Source: Apostichopus japonicus
Taxonomy: Eukaryota > Echinodermata > Holothuroidea > Aspidochirotida > Stichopodidae
Direction of reading: 5' to 3'
Length of the DNA: 64,000 bases
Assembly (NCBI RefSeq): GCF_037975245.1
Contig: NC_092583.1
Coordinates: forward strand, 17,320,764 to 17,384,763
Of this stretch, positions 26,217 to 41,200 are shown one piece after another; positions within the stretch are counted from its first letter, which is position 1, and each line of letters opens with the position of its first letter. The position numbers and the translations under genes are program-made. Below the pieces are notes generated by a model. It did not search any database. It saw only the letters and a program-made list of their open reading frames with translations, and was not told the DNA's origin.

Positions 26217-29200
26217 GTAAGTGATGTGTGTTTGTGTTTCCTTTGCACAACTTTAAATCGAGAAATGTTTACGTATCTAAATATTGCCTAAGAGTTTGTT
26301 GACAGTCATCGGGTGGTAGTGGACCGGCTGTCAGCGAGAAACACTTCAACACTTTGATCTTATGCTTTTAAGAAATATATAATGAAGCTTAACTTACTTC
26401 GAAGGGGGCAAAAACCCTTCAGTGTTCTAATATTTTCTTCTTTGTAGGAGAAAGGGGTTTCCCCTTAACTTCCAGAAGCTAAACGTTTCTTGTACTTTTA
26501 CAACATAGATAATAGGCCAGTAAGTCTGTATACGCTACCATAGGCTAGTAAGACCCTCACCGAGCAAAGGGAACACCAAATAGCCAAGTATGCCCGCAAC
26601 AATATCAACAAAATATGTATTTATTATAAACGCAAAATATCGATATTAAAATTTCAAAGGTAGCTGTTTTTGTTTTAACTATTATTGTGATATTTTCTGT
26701 AACTGGAAAATATATCACGACGAATATGTCTATTGTTTTCCGTTACTTTGTAAAAACTGTTAAGTATTTCTTCTGTAATTTTTTATCATTATTATTTATT
26801 TTTGGAGGAGGGAGGGGGTAAAATATCGAAACACGAGTGTAAATAGGACTATGACGTGTAACGTTGACTCGCTAGCACCAACGATTGACCACTACTGACA
26901 CCCTCTCAATACACTTGAAACATACTCCACACGAAACTAAATAATCGGTCTGTTCAAGAACAGAGTAATATGTCTTTGATAGGCCTTAAAGATTTGCAAA
27001 TATTTAATTCTGGAACCTATCAGCATTTTGACCGCTGATGGGTTTGACACGCACAGTATGACGTCATGAAGATTGAAATACTGTACTATATTAGAGTGGC
27101 CGGTATAAGCGAATGAAATAAATTCACCAGTATTTGTAACAATATAAGGAAGGGCTATGTTTACACACGCGGCCGCATATAACCTTAATATATTTCTTTC
27201 TTTTTTTTTATATGTAGAATTACCACTATTTGCTCTTTTGTAAGTGTTGAAAATAGAAGATAATTCCGTCAAGTTCTTTTCTAGGTTCTTACACGAATTT
27301 TATTGATACATCAACATAAATATTCAAACATTCATTTAGTCGGGCAGTTCTATTATCACCGCGTATTTGTGTTGATTTATATACGTGAAATAAACTGTAA
27401 ACTTACCGGTTCGTAACGACACGAATAAAGTGTACAATGGTTCAGTTGGTATTACAAACACTGAATGTGTAACGAGTGTTCTGTATTCTGTGTTTACTTG
27501 TGCAAATGCATTTTGAAACCGCAAATAATTAAGGCTATAAGCTGTGTCAATTCTTGCTGTGAATACTGACTACAGTATAGCTGGAAGTCTTTGGAGTGCG
27601 GGAGAGCGAGCCTGTATTATAAACTGAACCAATCGATTTAAAGTCACTATTTGGCTTGACTTTGATTTAGGTACCTCTAAGATGTACCCTACGTACTTTA
27701 TTAATTTTAACTATATAGCACAGGATACGTTTGCAATAATGAAATAATATAGTCTTTACCTGTGAAAATTCAACTTGCAATGTTACTTCTTACATGGGAT
27801 GAAAGGAAAGAAAAGGGAAATTGACTACGGACGGAATGTTGACAAAAAAATACGCGAAAAGTTGTTTGAAATATTTTGTCATCGTATATTAAATACAATA
27901 TTAATTATTACCATTAGTGTTGGTTTAAAAAAAAAAAATATGTGTTATACTAATACATATAGTTTATTTCCTAATTTACATGTCAAGAGTTTCATATAAA
28001 AGTAAGTTTTGTTTTGCCAAGCTATTTCAAAATTTGACAAAATTGTCCGACATCGTGAACATCCTAAAACTATAGAAGAATCAAATTTTAAACTAAAAAA
28101 TTGGGTTAGTATGTTTTTTTGAACATTTACACAAGTTATTTATAAAAAGATTTTCTAGAAATTGTGAGAGCGTTATCGGTCAGTCAGGTTAAAAATTTAT
28201 GATAAATATATTTTTTTACTCTATTAACTTTGGCTTAAAAGTCAATCCAATTGCAATAAGTGAAAAGGGCCTTCAAGCTCAGAATTTATAACGGTCTAAT
28301 GAAAATATTATTCTCAATATTAAAATTTACCAATCACTCGTTTCTGTGTAGCCTGTCTAAAATAAAAAGCTAATCAAATTAATAACGTGTCACATATAGT
28401 CATTGTGGATTCACTATAGGGAACCTAACCACGTATACTGTAACGCCATATAATATGATATGAAATTCAATATTTAAACATTTATCTCATAAAATTAATC
28501 TGAATCGATCTGCTTATGGGATTAATACTAAACACTTCGTCTTATATATTATGCCAATCTTGTACATTCAATAACATCTAATTATGTTACGTACAGATGA
28601 AGTAACATGTATCTTCCAATATTAGTTATTATATAAGTCACCAGTGACCTGATTCCCATATTGATGAATTTTATTCACCCAATATTCTACTTCCAATTTT
28701 TGAAGGATATTATTATGCGAAGGAAATACAATATATTGTTCATGGAAATGCATTTCCTTTTCGAAGTTTGAACTGTTTAAATATTCATATAACTTTGTAA
28801 ATATTCATTTTGTGATTATGCAATAGTTCCATAGGACTAGGCGATGAGTGTGGTCTTGGTTCATAGGCTTACATAAACACCAGTCATGATAATAAATATG
28901 ACATAATAATATTGTTTACTTCTAGCAGAAAGAAAAGGAATAACTACTGGAATAAATCATTTCTTTATAATTTATTCATATTTGCTAGTTATTACATCAT
29001 AGTACAACAGTTCTCAAAATATTTTTCATGTTCACATCATGTTGTGAAAGTTTCTTGGGTTTATATTGTGATATTTTGTTTCACTCTTAGGAGAATAAAA
29101 AACACCAAGTCAACCTCTTCATTAATTCATTTAGAATTTTCCAAGCACGAGTATTTGTAAAAGGTGTCAACAGTTGAACATAAATTTTACAAGAAATGCG

Positions 29201-32200
29201 TACATAGGCTGATGGAGAATTTATATAACAGTGATAAATAAACATCAAGTTTTTATGTAAAATAATAATAATAAATCAGTATCAGTTTATAGTTTTCTGG
29301 GTTATAGTCCTGATACATATAATAGAAGGGAAATGGAACAAACCGCCTTTTATTTAGGACCTTTTTTATCACCGATTTTATTCATTTATTCCCTTCCCTG
29401 TATGTGGAAATGGGCGTAGTCATCTTAATTTTGTCATTGAAACCATATCATACATGAAACCATATACAGATCACGAGGGATAAACACTGAGGGTGTACTC
29501 AAAATGATACTGGAAATTCCATTTGATAAATTTGATGTTAGTTGCCTGACAATAATTTGCATAAAACATAAATTATGTAAAATGAAACTTTTTAATCTAA
29601 CGCCCTCCAAGAATACTGGTATTTTGACATTTTGAAAATACTTTCTTAATCTGCACATGCATATTCAACTACATTGATATTATCAACCTTATAAACTTAC
29701 ATATCTAGGTGTGGCTAAGCCTATATAAATCTTTATAAATGTATGAATATTTATTTAACCAGGCTGTATGAATATTCAGTTATAACGCTACTATTAAAAA
29801 AGCCTGCTGCAACATGTAAGTCGATATGCATAAAATCCTTGCACATCCTTATTGCATGGATAATTAATCATGCACAACCGTGGTAAATTAAGAGAGACTT
29901 AATTAGCATATTGTTTCGCTCAATTAGTTAAGAAAGTGTTGCGAAATGTGAAGATTGTTCTCGTACTCATACTGTTGTATAATTGTACTGAAAGTCTGCC
30001 TGATACTCATACCATTGGGAATTGTACTTGTACTGTTGTACTAGTACTACAACTCCGCTGTTCACTAGATACCTATATATTCCGGATATCCGAAAGCCTC
30101 GGTTTGACTGCCAGGTTCCATTTTAAACCTGACACGCTTTGTTGTTGAAAATTGTTTTGTACTTCTTTCATATTTGCTCTTTTAAGTAAATTAAAGTGGA
30201 TAAAAGACACAGTGGAGGTACCGTAAGATAAGTTCCCATTGAGAGGACCACCGAGGTACCCTACGGGCGGCCCTTAAGGGACAGAACATCTTAAAATTGG
30301 AGAAACAAATATTTGGCATTTTGAAAGACTGATTTGTACTCAAGATGCGGTGGTTGGTCGCGTTGGTGTATCTTACCAAAACTGTATCGATGTACAATTG
30401 CGAGCAATATTAAATAAGAAAGAAATGGCCTGACCTTTGACCCAGCGTTAGATAGGTGCATGCCGGGGTTCCCATTTTCGTCTTGCCATTTTGTCTTTTG
30501 AAGAAGAAGAAAGAGAAAAGTCAAATCAACTGGAATATGTTTGACATATTGACAGGGCGTCGTTAAGAAAGTACAAACACTGTCCAACCTGTAGTCCAAT
30601 GAATAACGTTGCGAGGGACATCATGTTCTGTGCATCAAGTGCTATATGAATTCATGACGGTTGATTTAACAGACCGCGATGTTTTACCTTCATTACCCCA
30701 TGTGCTACATGAATTCATGAAGTTTGGTATTAACAGACCGCGTTGTTTACCTTCATCACCCACCCCATGTGCTATATGAATTCATGACGGTTGAGTTAAC
30801 ATACTGCGATGTTCTAACTACTAATAGATTCTGATCAATCAATCAGAAAGACAGATGGGGGAGGGGGAAGGGGAGGGCCGACGGGGGTGGGGTTAGGAAA
30901 TGTTTGCTAATATACCTCGCAGGATTCTATCAATTTAACATTAACCGCTAACTGAAAAAAGAACATGAGAGCGATAAACTAAACGTGTGACGTCAACATT
31001 ACGTAGCTGATTAATTCTCTGTCCTGATCCTCTAAATAATAGCCTATGCTCTGGTCATGTGATCACGGTTACCATGGTATTATGCTTCGTGTAACATCTT
31101 ATTCCAGAGATGTTCAACTGCCATATCTAACGTTCGCCCAACGACACAAAACTAGCTAACAGTAACCAAAAAGAAGAAAAAATAGCTAAAACTAAAACTG
31201 TTCGATATCGGTACGGTGTATGAAACTTTAAATGTTAGTAAAGGAAACGCTGTGAGTTTGATTCTAGTTTTACCAAAGTTTTCATGTGAAGTAACATGTA
31301 GATTAAAATTGTTGCGGCTTCAGTGAGGTTATGACGTGCGTGACGTCATTGCGTAGAAATGACGTCACAGAATGACCCAATTATTAGACGGGAAATAGGA
31401 GGTTATCCTAAAATCACGGACTGGCGAAACTGCTGTTCCCAGATGAAAAGCAAATTGAATTTTGTAACACGTATTACGTTTCCCTTTGAAGTGTTATCCT
31501 GTGTCGTTTTGACGTCACAACAGCAAATACTGAAGTCATTTATATTGTAAACAATGGAAGGACGTTGTGACGAAAGTCACACCCGCTATATCGTCACTTA
31601 TTATTTCTTCACGGGTGAGGGGAGGGGGGGGGGAGCTTAAATATATACCGCTTGTAAACACTTAAGTTTTGAGATGTAAAATATCATATTGTATTGGACA
31701 TTATTAAACTGATTTATTCACACTGATCTCCTCCATTTTAATATTAAAAGTTGAAGGTTCAAGGGCCGCCGATTGGGACTGAGTATCATAAGTTGTGACA
31801 TAACCGTAACTTTTGACATCACACCGGTTTCACCTGTCGTGACTGTGTATACGTAACGTTATGGAAACGACGAAAGTAACACATACATAAAACAATCTCC
31901 ACACATAAAATAGCGTAGATATTTATTTTGGGTTTATCAATTTAAATAAACGAAAACTATTTTCTATGTATTGCCATTAATATGAGAACATAAATACGCA
32001 TAAATACGAATTAAAAAATATGTTTGGCCATTCTCGTCTCTGTGATGTTTAAGTAATACATTATTTAATAACATTTCTACAAAAGACGGGTATCTGCTAT
32101 CTTAATGGTATATCCAGTCTATAATGAGCTGCAAACTGTGCTTCAAATCACAATTCCAAAACAAGTGGACTGATTTGAATAAATTAGTATAATTTGTCAT

Positions 32201-35200
32201 TCTACCATTCAACGATCATCGGCGAATATATATGATTATAGTATTATATATTATTATATAAATTATAATATATAATACTATAGTATTATATATCATTATA
32301 TATATTATTATATATTGTATTGTATGTATTATTATGCATTTCGAGGACGGACCTATATAGTCCCACTACTCTTCTAAACAGTGCCCTATAACAGTAAATG
32401 CAATCTGTAATTCCTTGATAGGGTCAGTGCGCATTGGGACTAACCTTGGTGTCAATCACTAGACACAATCCTTTCTTTCTTACTTTTTATCTTATTTCTT
32501 ATCTTTTATTTCTTTACTTCGCACAAAAACGTTTGACTTTGTGACAGCTTAGTCATTGTGTATACGCATGCTCAATGACATTGGTAACAAAAAACTGATT
32601 AATTTTTTTGTCCATCGATTGATACTTGCAAAGAATATCGAACTGAATACTTTTAAATCGTCCAATTATTCTATTAATTCTTCCTTCAATTAGATGATTT
32701 TAAGACTTTAATACACGTCTGTATCACAGCTGTCTCGTAAGAACAGAGCCTTTGTTGTATAAACAATATACTTTGACCAGTGTCTCTCAATTAAAACCTT
32801 GGCTTAAAGAATCAATCACTTAATTTTATTCGGATTTTAACGGTATTATCTTGTCAAGCAAAATCAAATTTGTCGGTGATGGAAAGTTAGAAAATAAAAT
32901 AGATGAATTGCAAAAAGCGAAAGAGGTTACTTAAAATCCACATTGCACAAGTGTCATGATATGTCAATCAAATCGTATATAATAAGATGAAGAAGAGGAG
33001 GCATATACATAATAAGGATACTATAAGACCTGTCAAAGGTTTTAGTCATTACTTTCGCAAAACCAGTACTGGGTATTATTGGTATTACAATGAAATCCGA
33101 TTGAAAAGATAAATACCCCATTCCAGTGGCGTGCGTAAATTGGGGGGGGGGGGAGTAGGACAGGGAAGCCCCAATACCATCGTCATTCGGGTAACGGGAT
33201 GTGGTGCAGTAGGTGGGGGGGGGGGGTCGTGTCTGTTACATTCCGTCGGGGATGAATTAGACAATTAAACTTGCGTCTAGACTTAATTAGAATACAGTTA
33301 ATATTCATTGTCTCTACATTACCGTGATTGATTTTCGAAGCAGGCAATGGAAATTTTGTAGTTCGAGAACTTATAGCGGATAATGTGGTAACGTTATAAC
33401 ATAGACACAATAATCGATAAGTTAGCCAATTTTAATGCTACTTGCGACCATTTGACCTGAGTGAAACTTTTATTTGTGTCAGTATGATTTATAAACGAAC
33501 CGTTACTGGGTGTTGATTCACTGCAGAATGTGGCATAATATAGCCTAACACTTTAAACATTATAAGTTTATACTAATAAATCTGTTGTTAATGAATTAGA
33601 ATGTCTAAATAAGTTAATGAAAAAGAAATATCTTGTTCATTCATTTATTTTGAATAAAGCTAATAAGTAGCTAGATATAGATATACCATAGTCTTTTTGT
33701 CAACGAACAATAATAATTAGGCCTATATTGTATACATATTGTAAGAATATAGATGTACATAAAGTGTCATTTAGAGACTTAAGAGGCTTGTAGCAAAATA
33801 CTCTATTACAAAACATGGATAAGAATATGGTAGTTAGAAATAATGTTTGTGTTTGTGTGCGTCTTTGATTAAAACAAAACAAAAATCCGTGAGGTATACA
33901 ATACTTTCTGTGGTATACACACATTAAGAAAACATGGCTAACTTTTTTTAATCATCTAACTATTGTTTGTTTTTTTTTCAAAAATGATGACGTATATGTG
34001 AGTTCACCTCTAATTTTGTCATATTTTTTTCAACTTTTACAGGAGCGTGGCGATCCCGCCTCAAGAAACGAACGAAGTTACCGACACCGCAGGCATAGAT
34101 GGAACCTCTGATCCGTCTAGTTTAAACAGATTAAAATTATTAAATAAATCGCAAAGGAAAACCGTTAAAACCAATCCTGGCTCCTTACAAGCGGTCGCAG
34201 CTGCCGTGACGCTGGCGGTCACTGAATGTAGATACCAGTTCCGACTTAGACGGTGGGACTGTCCAACTAGCACCAAAACGACTGGACAGACGAGTCTATT
34301 CGGCAAAATATTACTGAAAGGTGAGTGAACTATAGTTAAACCGTTACATTATATCTGAAATACATGTATATATCCTTTTGAATGACTAACAATCTCGACA
34401 TATATGTGAAGATTTTATTTTGGGAGCAGGAAAAAGCAATAATTACTATGAATGACGTCACCATAGTTGTCTTTAATACAGCTTGTCGATGAAACAATAT
34501 GGTGAAACGATTACTTTGGTGAAGGAAAAGCTGACGCCCTTATTATTGAAATACGTCAGATAGCTTTTTTTGTTTGTTTGTGGAAACGTTAAACATTTGG
34601 ATAAATATGGGGGGTGAGGTAGGACACCTACCATCGTCGGTCGTGTGCAATGGTTCAGTCGGAGGGTTTGACGTTCAGTCAGGGGATAATTACACCGCTC
34701 TTCCATGTGTATGCCTCCTTCAACCTCACACGGAAATTCAAATATTTATATGCACAACCTTGCTGATAGACCTAAACCTATAATTATAGTAAAGAAATGC
34801 ATCAGAATACACCATTTGTCGTCGAAACGTTTTCTTACCCCACCCCTCCCTGCATGGCAGTCCATTTAAACGACTCCAGAGCCACACTCTCTACTTTATT
34901 AAAATACTTCTTCTTCAGGCTCTTCCATTGAAGGGTAATGCCCAAAGTCAGTCGAGGGAAAAAAATTATAACTTCACTTTTTGATACCAAGTTCTTGGTA
35001 TCATTTCCAGTCAGAAAAAGTAAAGTAAAAGCTGAATTGATTGAATCGTAACATCATGCATACGATACATATACAACAACGTAATGAATGATATGAGAAA
35101 AGGTCGTTCAACTGGGTATTCTGAACATAGAGTTAAGAAGAGACCAGAGAGTCCCTATCTTCTTGTTTAATCACTTTCGCTTTAGTAAAGGGCGGCCATT

Positions 35201-38200
35201 TTCATCCACTTTGTACTTTGAGTCAATATTAACAGAAAGGAGAAATAGACACAGATTTGATGGAAATGTAAAATGAAGTCAATTTAAAGGAAAATATGTT
35301 AAAATCCGGGCTCGTGATCCAGTGACCGCATAATACTGTTTGACATTCAAGGCGAATTTAATCGTGTGTAGATGAAGATAAGTCTATTAAATTGTCAACA
35401 GTAGGTAAGAATATATGCAAGTGATTTGAATGGGGCCTTTTTTCGAGCCAGGGGGCTAACATAATTAACATTAATGTTTCATATAGCACTCTCGGCCTTT
35501 CCGTTCTTGGCGGATATAGTTTATTGCCCGCTTCTTCTTCCGTTGGTTATCAACGAATTGGACCACAACACGCAATTAACTCACAAGTAGGCCTGTAATG
35601 ATTAGAAAATAACTCGTCGCGGAAATTAAGTTGCTTTCTCTTTGATGTTTTTTTTTTTGCGCCTTTATTCATGATTGACTTGTCATTTCATTTTAATTTT
35701 TGTTATGAAATTGTGAAACTTGGTGAACTTTGTCAGAATGCCATACTGATTCAGTAATTTTCTTTTTCGATTTTCAACTTTAAATAGTCGATGCGATGCA
35801 TAACTCTATTAGCGACATTGACATAGAAAATAATTCTCAAAGACCCTGATTGTACAGAAGGTCTTACCGATTTTCACCTTGTTAACGGTTATAAGTCGGG
35901 AGTTATAGTCTCATACCACCAGCCGTTATACGTGGTGATGTAAAAATGACATACAGACATTCTATTCTTTCAGTCATAAAACATTGTCTTGTCTTATTTA
36001 TAAGAATATTTTGCAAAGAAAACCTCCCCTTTGTAACGAAAGCCCTAAATTACACAAATGTAGCCAGAATACATAAGTATAAAATTAACATTAAGTATAA
36101 GTTACCAAATCCCTGCCGGTCTAATGGCCTCACCCTTACCCCTACTCAACCCCATGTCATTGTGCATGGGATCCTTGACGGATGTCGAAAATAGCTTGAC
36201 GCGAACAGTGCGACTTTAACCGCAGACAATGGCAATTGTTGCAGTAAACATCTCTTCCCGACAAATACAATTTACACCCACTATGCAGTCTTAGAGATAA
36301 AACTATCAGACTCCATATGAGACCAAGCAACAAGGGGTTGATCTTTCGTTCTAATCCCGTCGAGAATCCGCTGCTAAAGATGCTTGAGGCGTTATCCGCC
36401 GGTATCAACATACTAGGCATACGAGTTGCTTTCCATTTCTTGATACTGCAGAACTGCGTTGAACTGAAAACCCGGCTTGTTTAGGGGACTCAAGTATACA
36501 CCAGTACTACGTCACTTGTTGTATATATACTTCAATATGAATTCAGTCAGGTATATATGGAGTGAAATGTCAGGCAAAACTTATCATGTTGATGTTGATT
36601 ACAATGTTACTCAATGTTGATGAATGGATATATGGTATCTACAAAACGCGTGAACAAACACGACAAGACTCACTATGTTGATATTGATGACAAATGCTAC
36701 ACATATCGGACGTATGGATATATTGTATCTACAAAACACACGAATAAACACGGCAAGACTCACCATGTTGATGTTGATGACAATGTAACATATGTTGATG
36801 TTTGTATCTATGGTATCAACAAAACTGGTAACAAACACGACAAGACTCACCATGTTGATGTTGATAAGAGTGTTATGTTTGTTGCTACAGACTTGCAGTA
36901 GGAGTACAATAACATGAGTAGGAGTGGAAGTACATCATTTCCTTGGTATAAGTCCGAGTATCGGACCCTAGGCATGAGAACCTAATGTTAAATTATAGTT
37001 TCTACTTTTCAATTGCTTTACGAGTGAGTAACGGACTCACGGCAAGTATGTATTACTGCTGTACGAGCATGGTTAGCTATACAAATGCGATAAAACACGT
37101 CGATATATTGGGCCAAGAAGAATTCGGTTAATCATAACCGTGCAGTTTGACGAAAGATGTTTGATACAAATATGTTATGTTTTTTTAAAGTTAATAGTAA
37201 CACTGATATAATTTATTCACATAGTGTTTACGTCACAAGTATATTGAACTAAGGCTATATAGCCAACGTTCCGTACGGAAACGGACTCCGGAAAGGTTTA
37301 TTTTAATTTTGGGACTAAAAAAGACATCACATCATCAATGCTGATTTTATTCTAGATGTTGGACAACATAGGAAGGATACACATATGTCTTACGTAAACT
37401 GATACAGTTAACTAGTTCGTCTCCGAAAGCTAAATGATTATGTGAGGTCGAGATATCGACTAGTATGACGTCATAGGTATAGCATACCAATATGATGAAC
37501 TTATTTGATTACATGGCCTATTTATAAATCCGATACAATGGCTGGACGGTGCTACACGTGCTGAGTGCGGTACCCCCAAATATGTTAATACTATTCACTG
37601 GCTCTCTGGAGGAGAAAAATGTAGGTTAATGGGACATCAATGGCCTAGTGTCCTATTTAGCCTATCATTTCCAAGTTTTCTTGAAATCCACTGCCCCTCC
37701 CCCCTGGTTTATATCAAAAGAAACTTGGGTATGACTCCCTAGTTAATTTGATATACAGGGTACTGTGGCTTCTCACTGGCACCCATAGCAAAGAAATGGT
37801 TACTTAGGGATCACTACCAACTAAGGACTGAATAGCTTAGATTGTATAGGACTTGCAAGCTTGAGTTAACTATAGTTCAAATCCAGCTCTAGTAAAAAAT
37901 ATATTCTTTGTTCTTTTAAATATTGCAAACTAATTAAAGGCAGATGGTCATGCAATTTATTTAAAAATGTGATTTATGTAAATATTAATTATTAATATGT
38001 TTTATGTAAAACTTAATTGACGTAACATGGAATTAATCTGTAGACTATATATAATATATATATTGATATATATAGATACATAGCCTGCACTTCGATGTAA
38101 ATTATTTATGCCCGAAACACAGGAATTAAAATTACGACACCCATTGCTTTATCTCATACATAAAATGAAATAAAAAATGACGTCACAAAATGTGTTGCTT

Positions 38201-41200
38201 GTTCAGACGTATCAGAAAAATACCTCACACGCAGGTATTATTAGTTGACACAAATAGTTGCTAGGTGATGGGAGTTTTAAAGATAGTTACCGTATTGTAC
38301 CCTATGGTGTCCAATCCTCAAACAGGTCGTACCCTCTTTGTTCTTCACTTTAAATTCATCTTAACATGACTTTGAAACTAAATCCAAGTAAGATGATTTC
38401 TCCTCTAATTTTAAGACTTTCTTTTCATTTCGATGGCGTCAAAATCAATGATATAATCACGTATTTATAACTGAGAACACTGCTATCAAAGACCTTTTTT
38501 TACGGGAGTAAAACTGAACAAATTCATAAACCAGTACAAAAAAAAGGAAAAAAAAGTTATTAGGATAAACGAGATTTAAACAAGCAATTACACACGATAC
38601 CTCAGACCACCAACGTCACAAAATATAGGAAACCTTGTTGAGTTTGTTGAACATGAAATAACATGACGTTTATATACACAACTTCTAAACGTGGTAGGAA
38701 AAGTCATAAAAAAAAAATCCTGGTCGATATCACTTTGCGAGTTGTAACAGTTACTTTATAAATAAGGTTTAACAGATGTACAAGAATATAAATTGACTTA
38801 AATTTTCCCCCAGCTGTGTTCTCCCTAGAATTTCGGGGTCTTAATTTAGGCTAGATAGGTGGTGGTTCATCTGCCGATCTTCATAAACTCTCAATGTTTG
38901 TGTCGACCACACATACATATCAAAGAAAACCGGGAATGTAGCGACCTGCTGTGTCTACGAACTCTTTGTAATATACTTATTCGATTTACGTGCAGACTTA
39001 TATCAACAAAAATGTATTATTTTCGAAGCTTTTTTTGTGTAGATTTTCTTGTATGTGCAGACACCTTCAAATTGTCGTAACTTCGACGAATGTCTGCATA
39101 GTAATCACGTGGCTTGGTTAAATATATGACGTAAAACCTATGCTAATGTTTAAGCAAAGAGAAGGGGGGGGGGGGGGGAATCAGCTGGTTACATCTTGTG
39201 CTGCATATTTCAAATACTGCAGAGATGGCCATTAATCTCTCATTCTGCACTTTGTATATCAAGTAAACAGTAATCATTGTACGAAAAAACGAAATTGCAG
39301 AAACAAAGGCGACGTCGACTTTAATTATGTATCTCAAATTCAGACAATAGCGACGTCGTCTGCCGCGATAATGACGGCGACGACAGCAACAGCAGTGCTG
39401 TTGAAATCAAAACAGTATAACAACAATAATGATTGTATTATTGTACTGTTCGAGTAACTGTGACAACAATAATTGAGAAAAACGATTGTCCAGATTACAA
39501 TAAGAACGACGACGATCAATGAGAACGGTAATTACAATAACAGCAACAGTAACAGTAACAATAGCAACAGTAACAATAACAACAGTAATAACAACAACAA
39601 TAACATTGCAACGGAGACAATGACGACGACGTAATAATAAACAACATTGATTGTAAAAGTAATTGTAACAGCAACATCAGCGACGAAGACGACGTCGATT
39701 ACGGCAGCAAACAACGACGTCGAAGAGATCAGCGACAACAATTAAGAACGAAACACTTACTGTCGCCGCGGCGCTGCTATCAGCTGAACCACAGAGCCGT
39801 TGATAGTAAGGTACGCTCATTACGTCATACTTATGCAGAACTATACTTCATTCCTTGTTGAATGTAACAGTAACACATTTCTGCGACGGCGTCACAGTGA
39901 TGTGTCACAGTTTAGTGTCACAGTATAGTGTCACATTGCAGTATCACAGTGCATCGTCACAGTGCAGTATCAGTGTATACTATCATAGTACACTGTCACA
40001 GCGCAAGGCTTACAGTGAATTGCGATATTGCGATGCCACAGTGTAGTGTCACAGTGCAGTTTCATATTGCCGGTGTCACGCGGTATAGTGTCACAGTGTA
40101 GTGTCCCCGTGCAGTGTCACAGTGTGAAAGATGGAGCGTATAACCATTAATTCGTAATAAAATAAGTATCATTAACCTATATAATTCACAATAAATACGA
40201 TCCATTTATTCGACGTCAGATATTGAATAAATTACAATAAGTGTTACTGATAGGGTACATACAACATAATATCAGAACGTGATGAAATTACCACTTGAGA
40301 TGTATATTAACCATGACGTCATTAAAAGATAAACTTATAACTACTGTGATTTATTTTCGTGTTTAATAACATTTAAAGGTATTACATGTTAGCTTTGTAA
40401 TTGGAGGGTTTCATACAGTACTGTCGCCCGCCCTCAATACTTAACCATTACACGTGTCTGTTAACGTCCTATCATGATCTAGGCGGGTATAAGGTTCAAT
40501 TTGATGAAATTTCCAAGCAAACAGTGAAGTCATTAATTAATTTACATAATTACTTCCCAAAGATTCACCCAGGAAGTCTTGTCACTCCTAACTGCCATGA
40601 CCTTATATATTATTCTTGTCCTTCAGACTTACAATAAATGTTTCCTATAAGCTGCATCAGATGGTGATAATGACAACTCTGACCCGACTCTGACCCGACT
40701 CTGACCCGAAACTCGATCCGAAACCCGACCCGAAACTGTCTATTTGTCGTATTTTAATTTGCTATCTTATGCAATTATTTTGACAAAAAAACAACACAGG
40801 ACTTTTTAAGTAGTAGCTTTTTAGATACCATAACAACACTACAAGTGCCATGATCATAGGCCTATATGCACTTAATGTTTGAGGTCAGGGCCGCCGTGAG
40901 ACAGACTGGACATCGGGATTACGTCACTGGTCCCCTTTTTGAAGGTTTAACTCATCATTAAGTATATTATGAAAATGAGAATTCACTTTGTTGAATGATA
41001 TAAACCCCTATCCCCTTATGTGACCTTTGACCCCGCATTGTCGTTAATCCCCTACTTTCTCTCGTCAAGCAAACATAACATAGGTATTTCGTTAATACTA
41101 CACGGGTACATTACTGTATTATAGACTTAAGGTCTCCGTATACCCATACATGTGTATGTGTCAACTCCACATTGTTATTTTCAAAAACTGTGAATACTTT

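Larger units (their letters stand above)
26217..34042 (+). other. Wnt1 intron 1
   Basis: A 7.8-kb GT-AG intron with no convincing nested gene. It contains a three-copy tandem repeat (30640-30816), an AT-rich palindrome (32236-32283), five of the TGACGTCA palindromes including three within 177 bases (31341-31517), a perfect DR1 motif (30431), and G runs at 33142-33153 and 33215-33226. Confidence 0.8.

Noticed and set aside
36614-36901. 95-residue plus-strand frame as a small gene nested in Wnt1
   Set aside because: Explained by a tandem repeat with a period divisible by three. No splice sites, domain or start context support a gene.
39532-39741. Poly-leucine frame on the minus strand
   Set aside because: It follows directly from the AAC/AAT triplet repeat on the plus strand.
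39892-40128. Regularly recurring GTCACAGTG considered as a CRISPR-like array
   Set aside because: Unit spacing is irregular, there are no unique spacers of constant length, and the genome is eukaryotic. It is a degenerate minisatellite.
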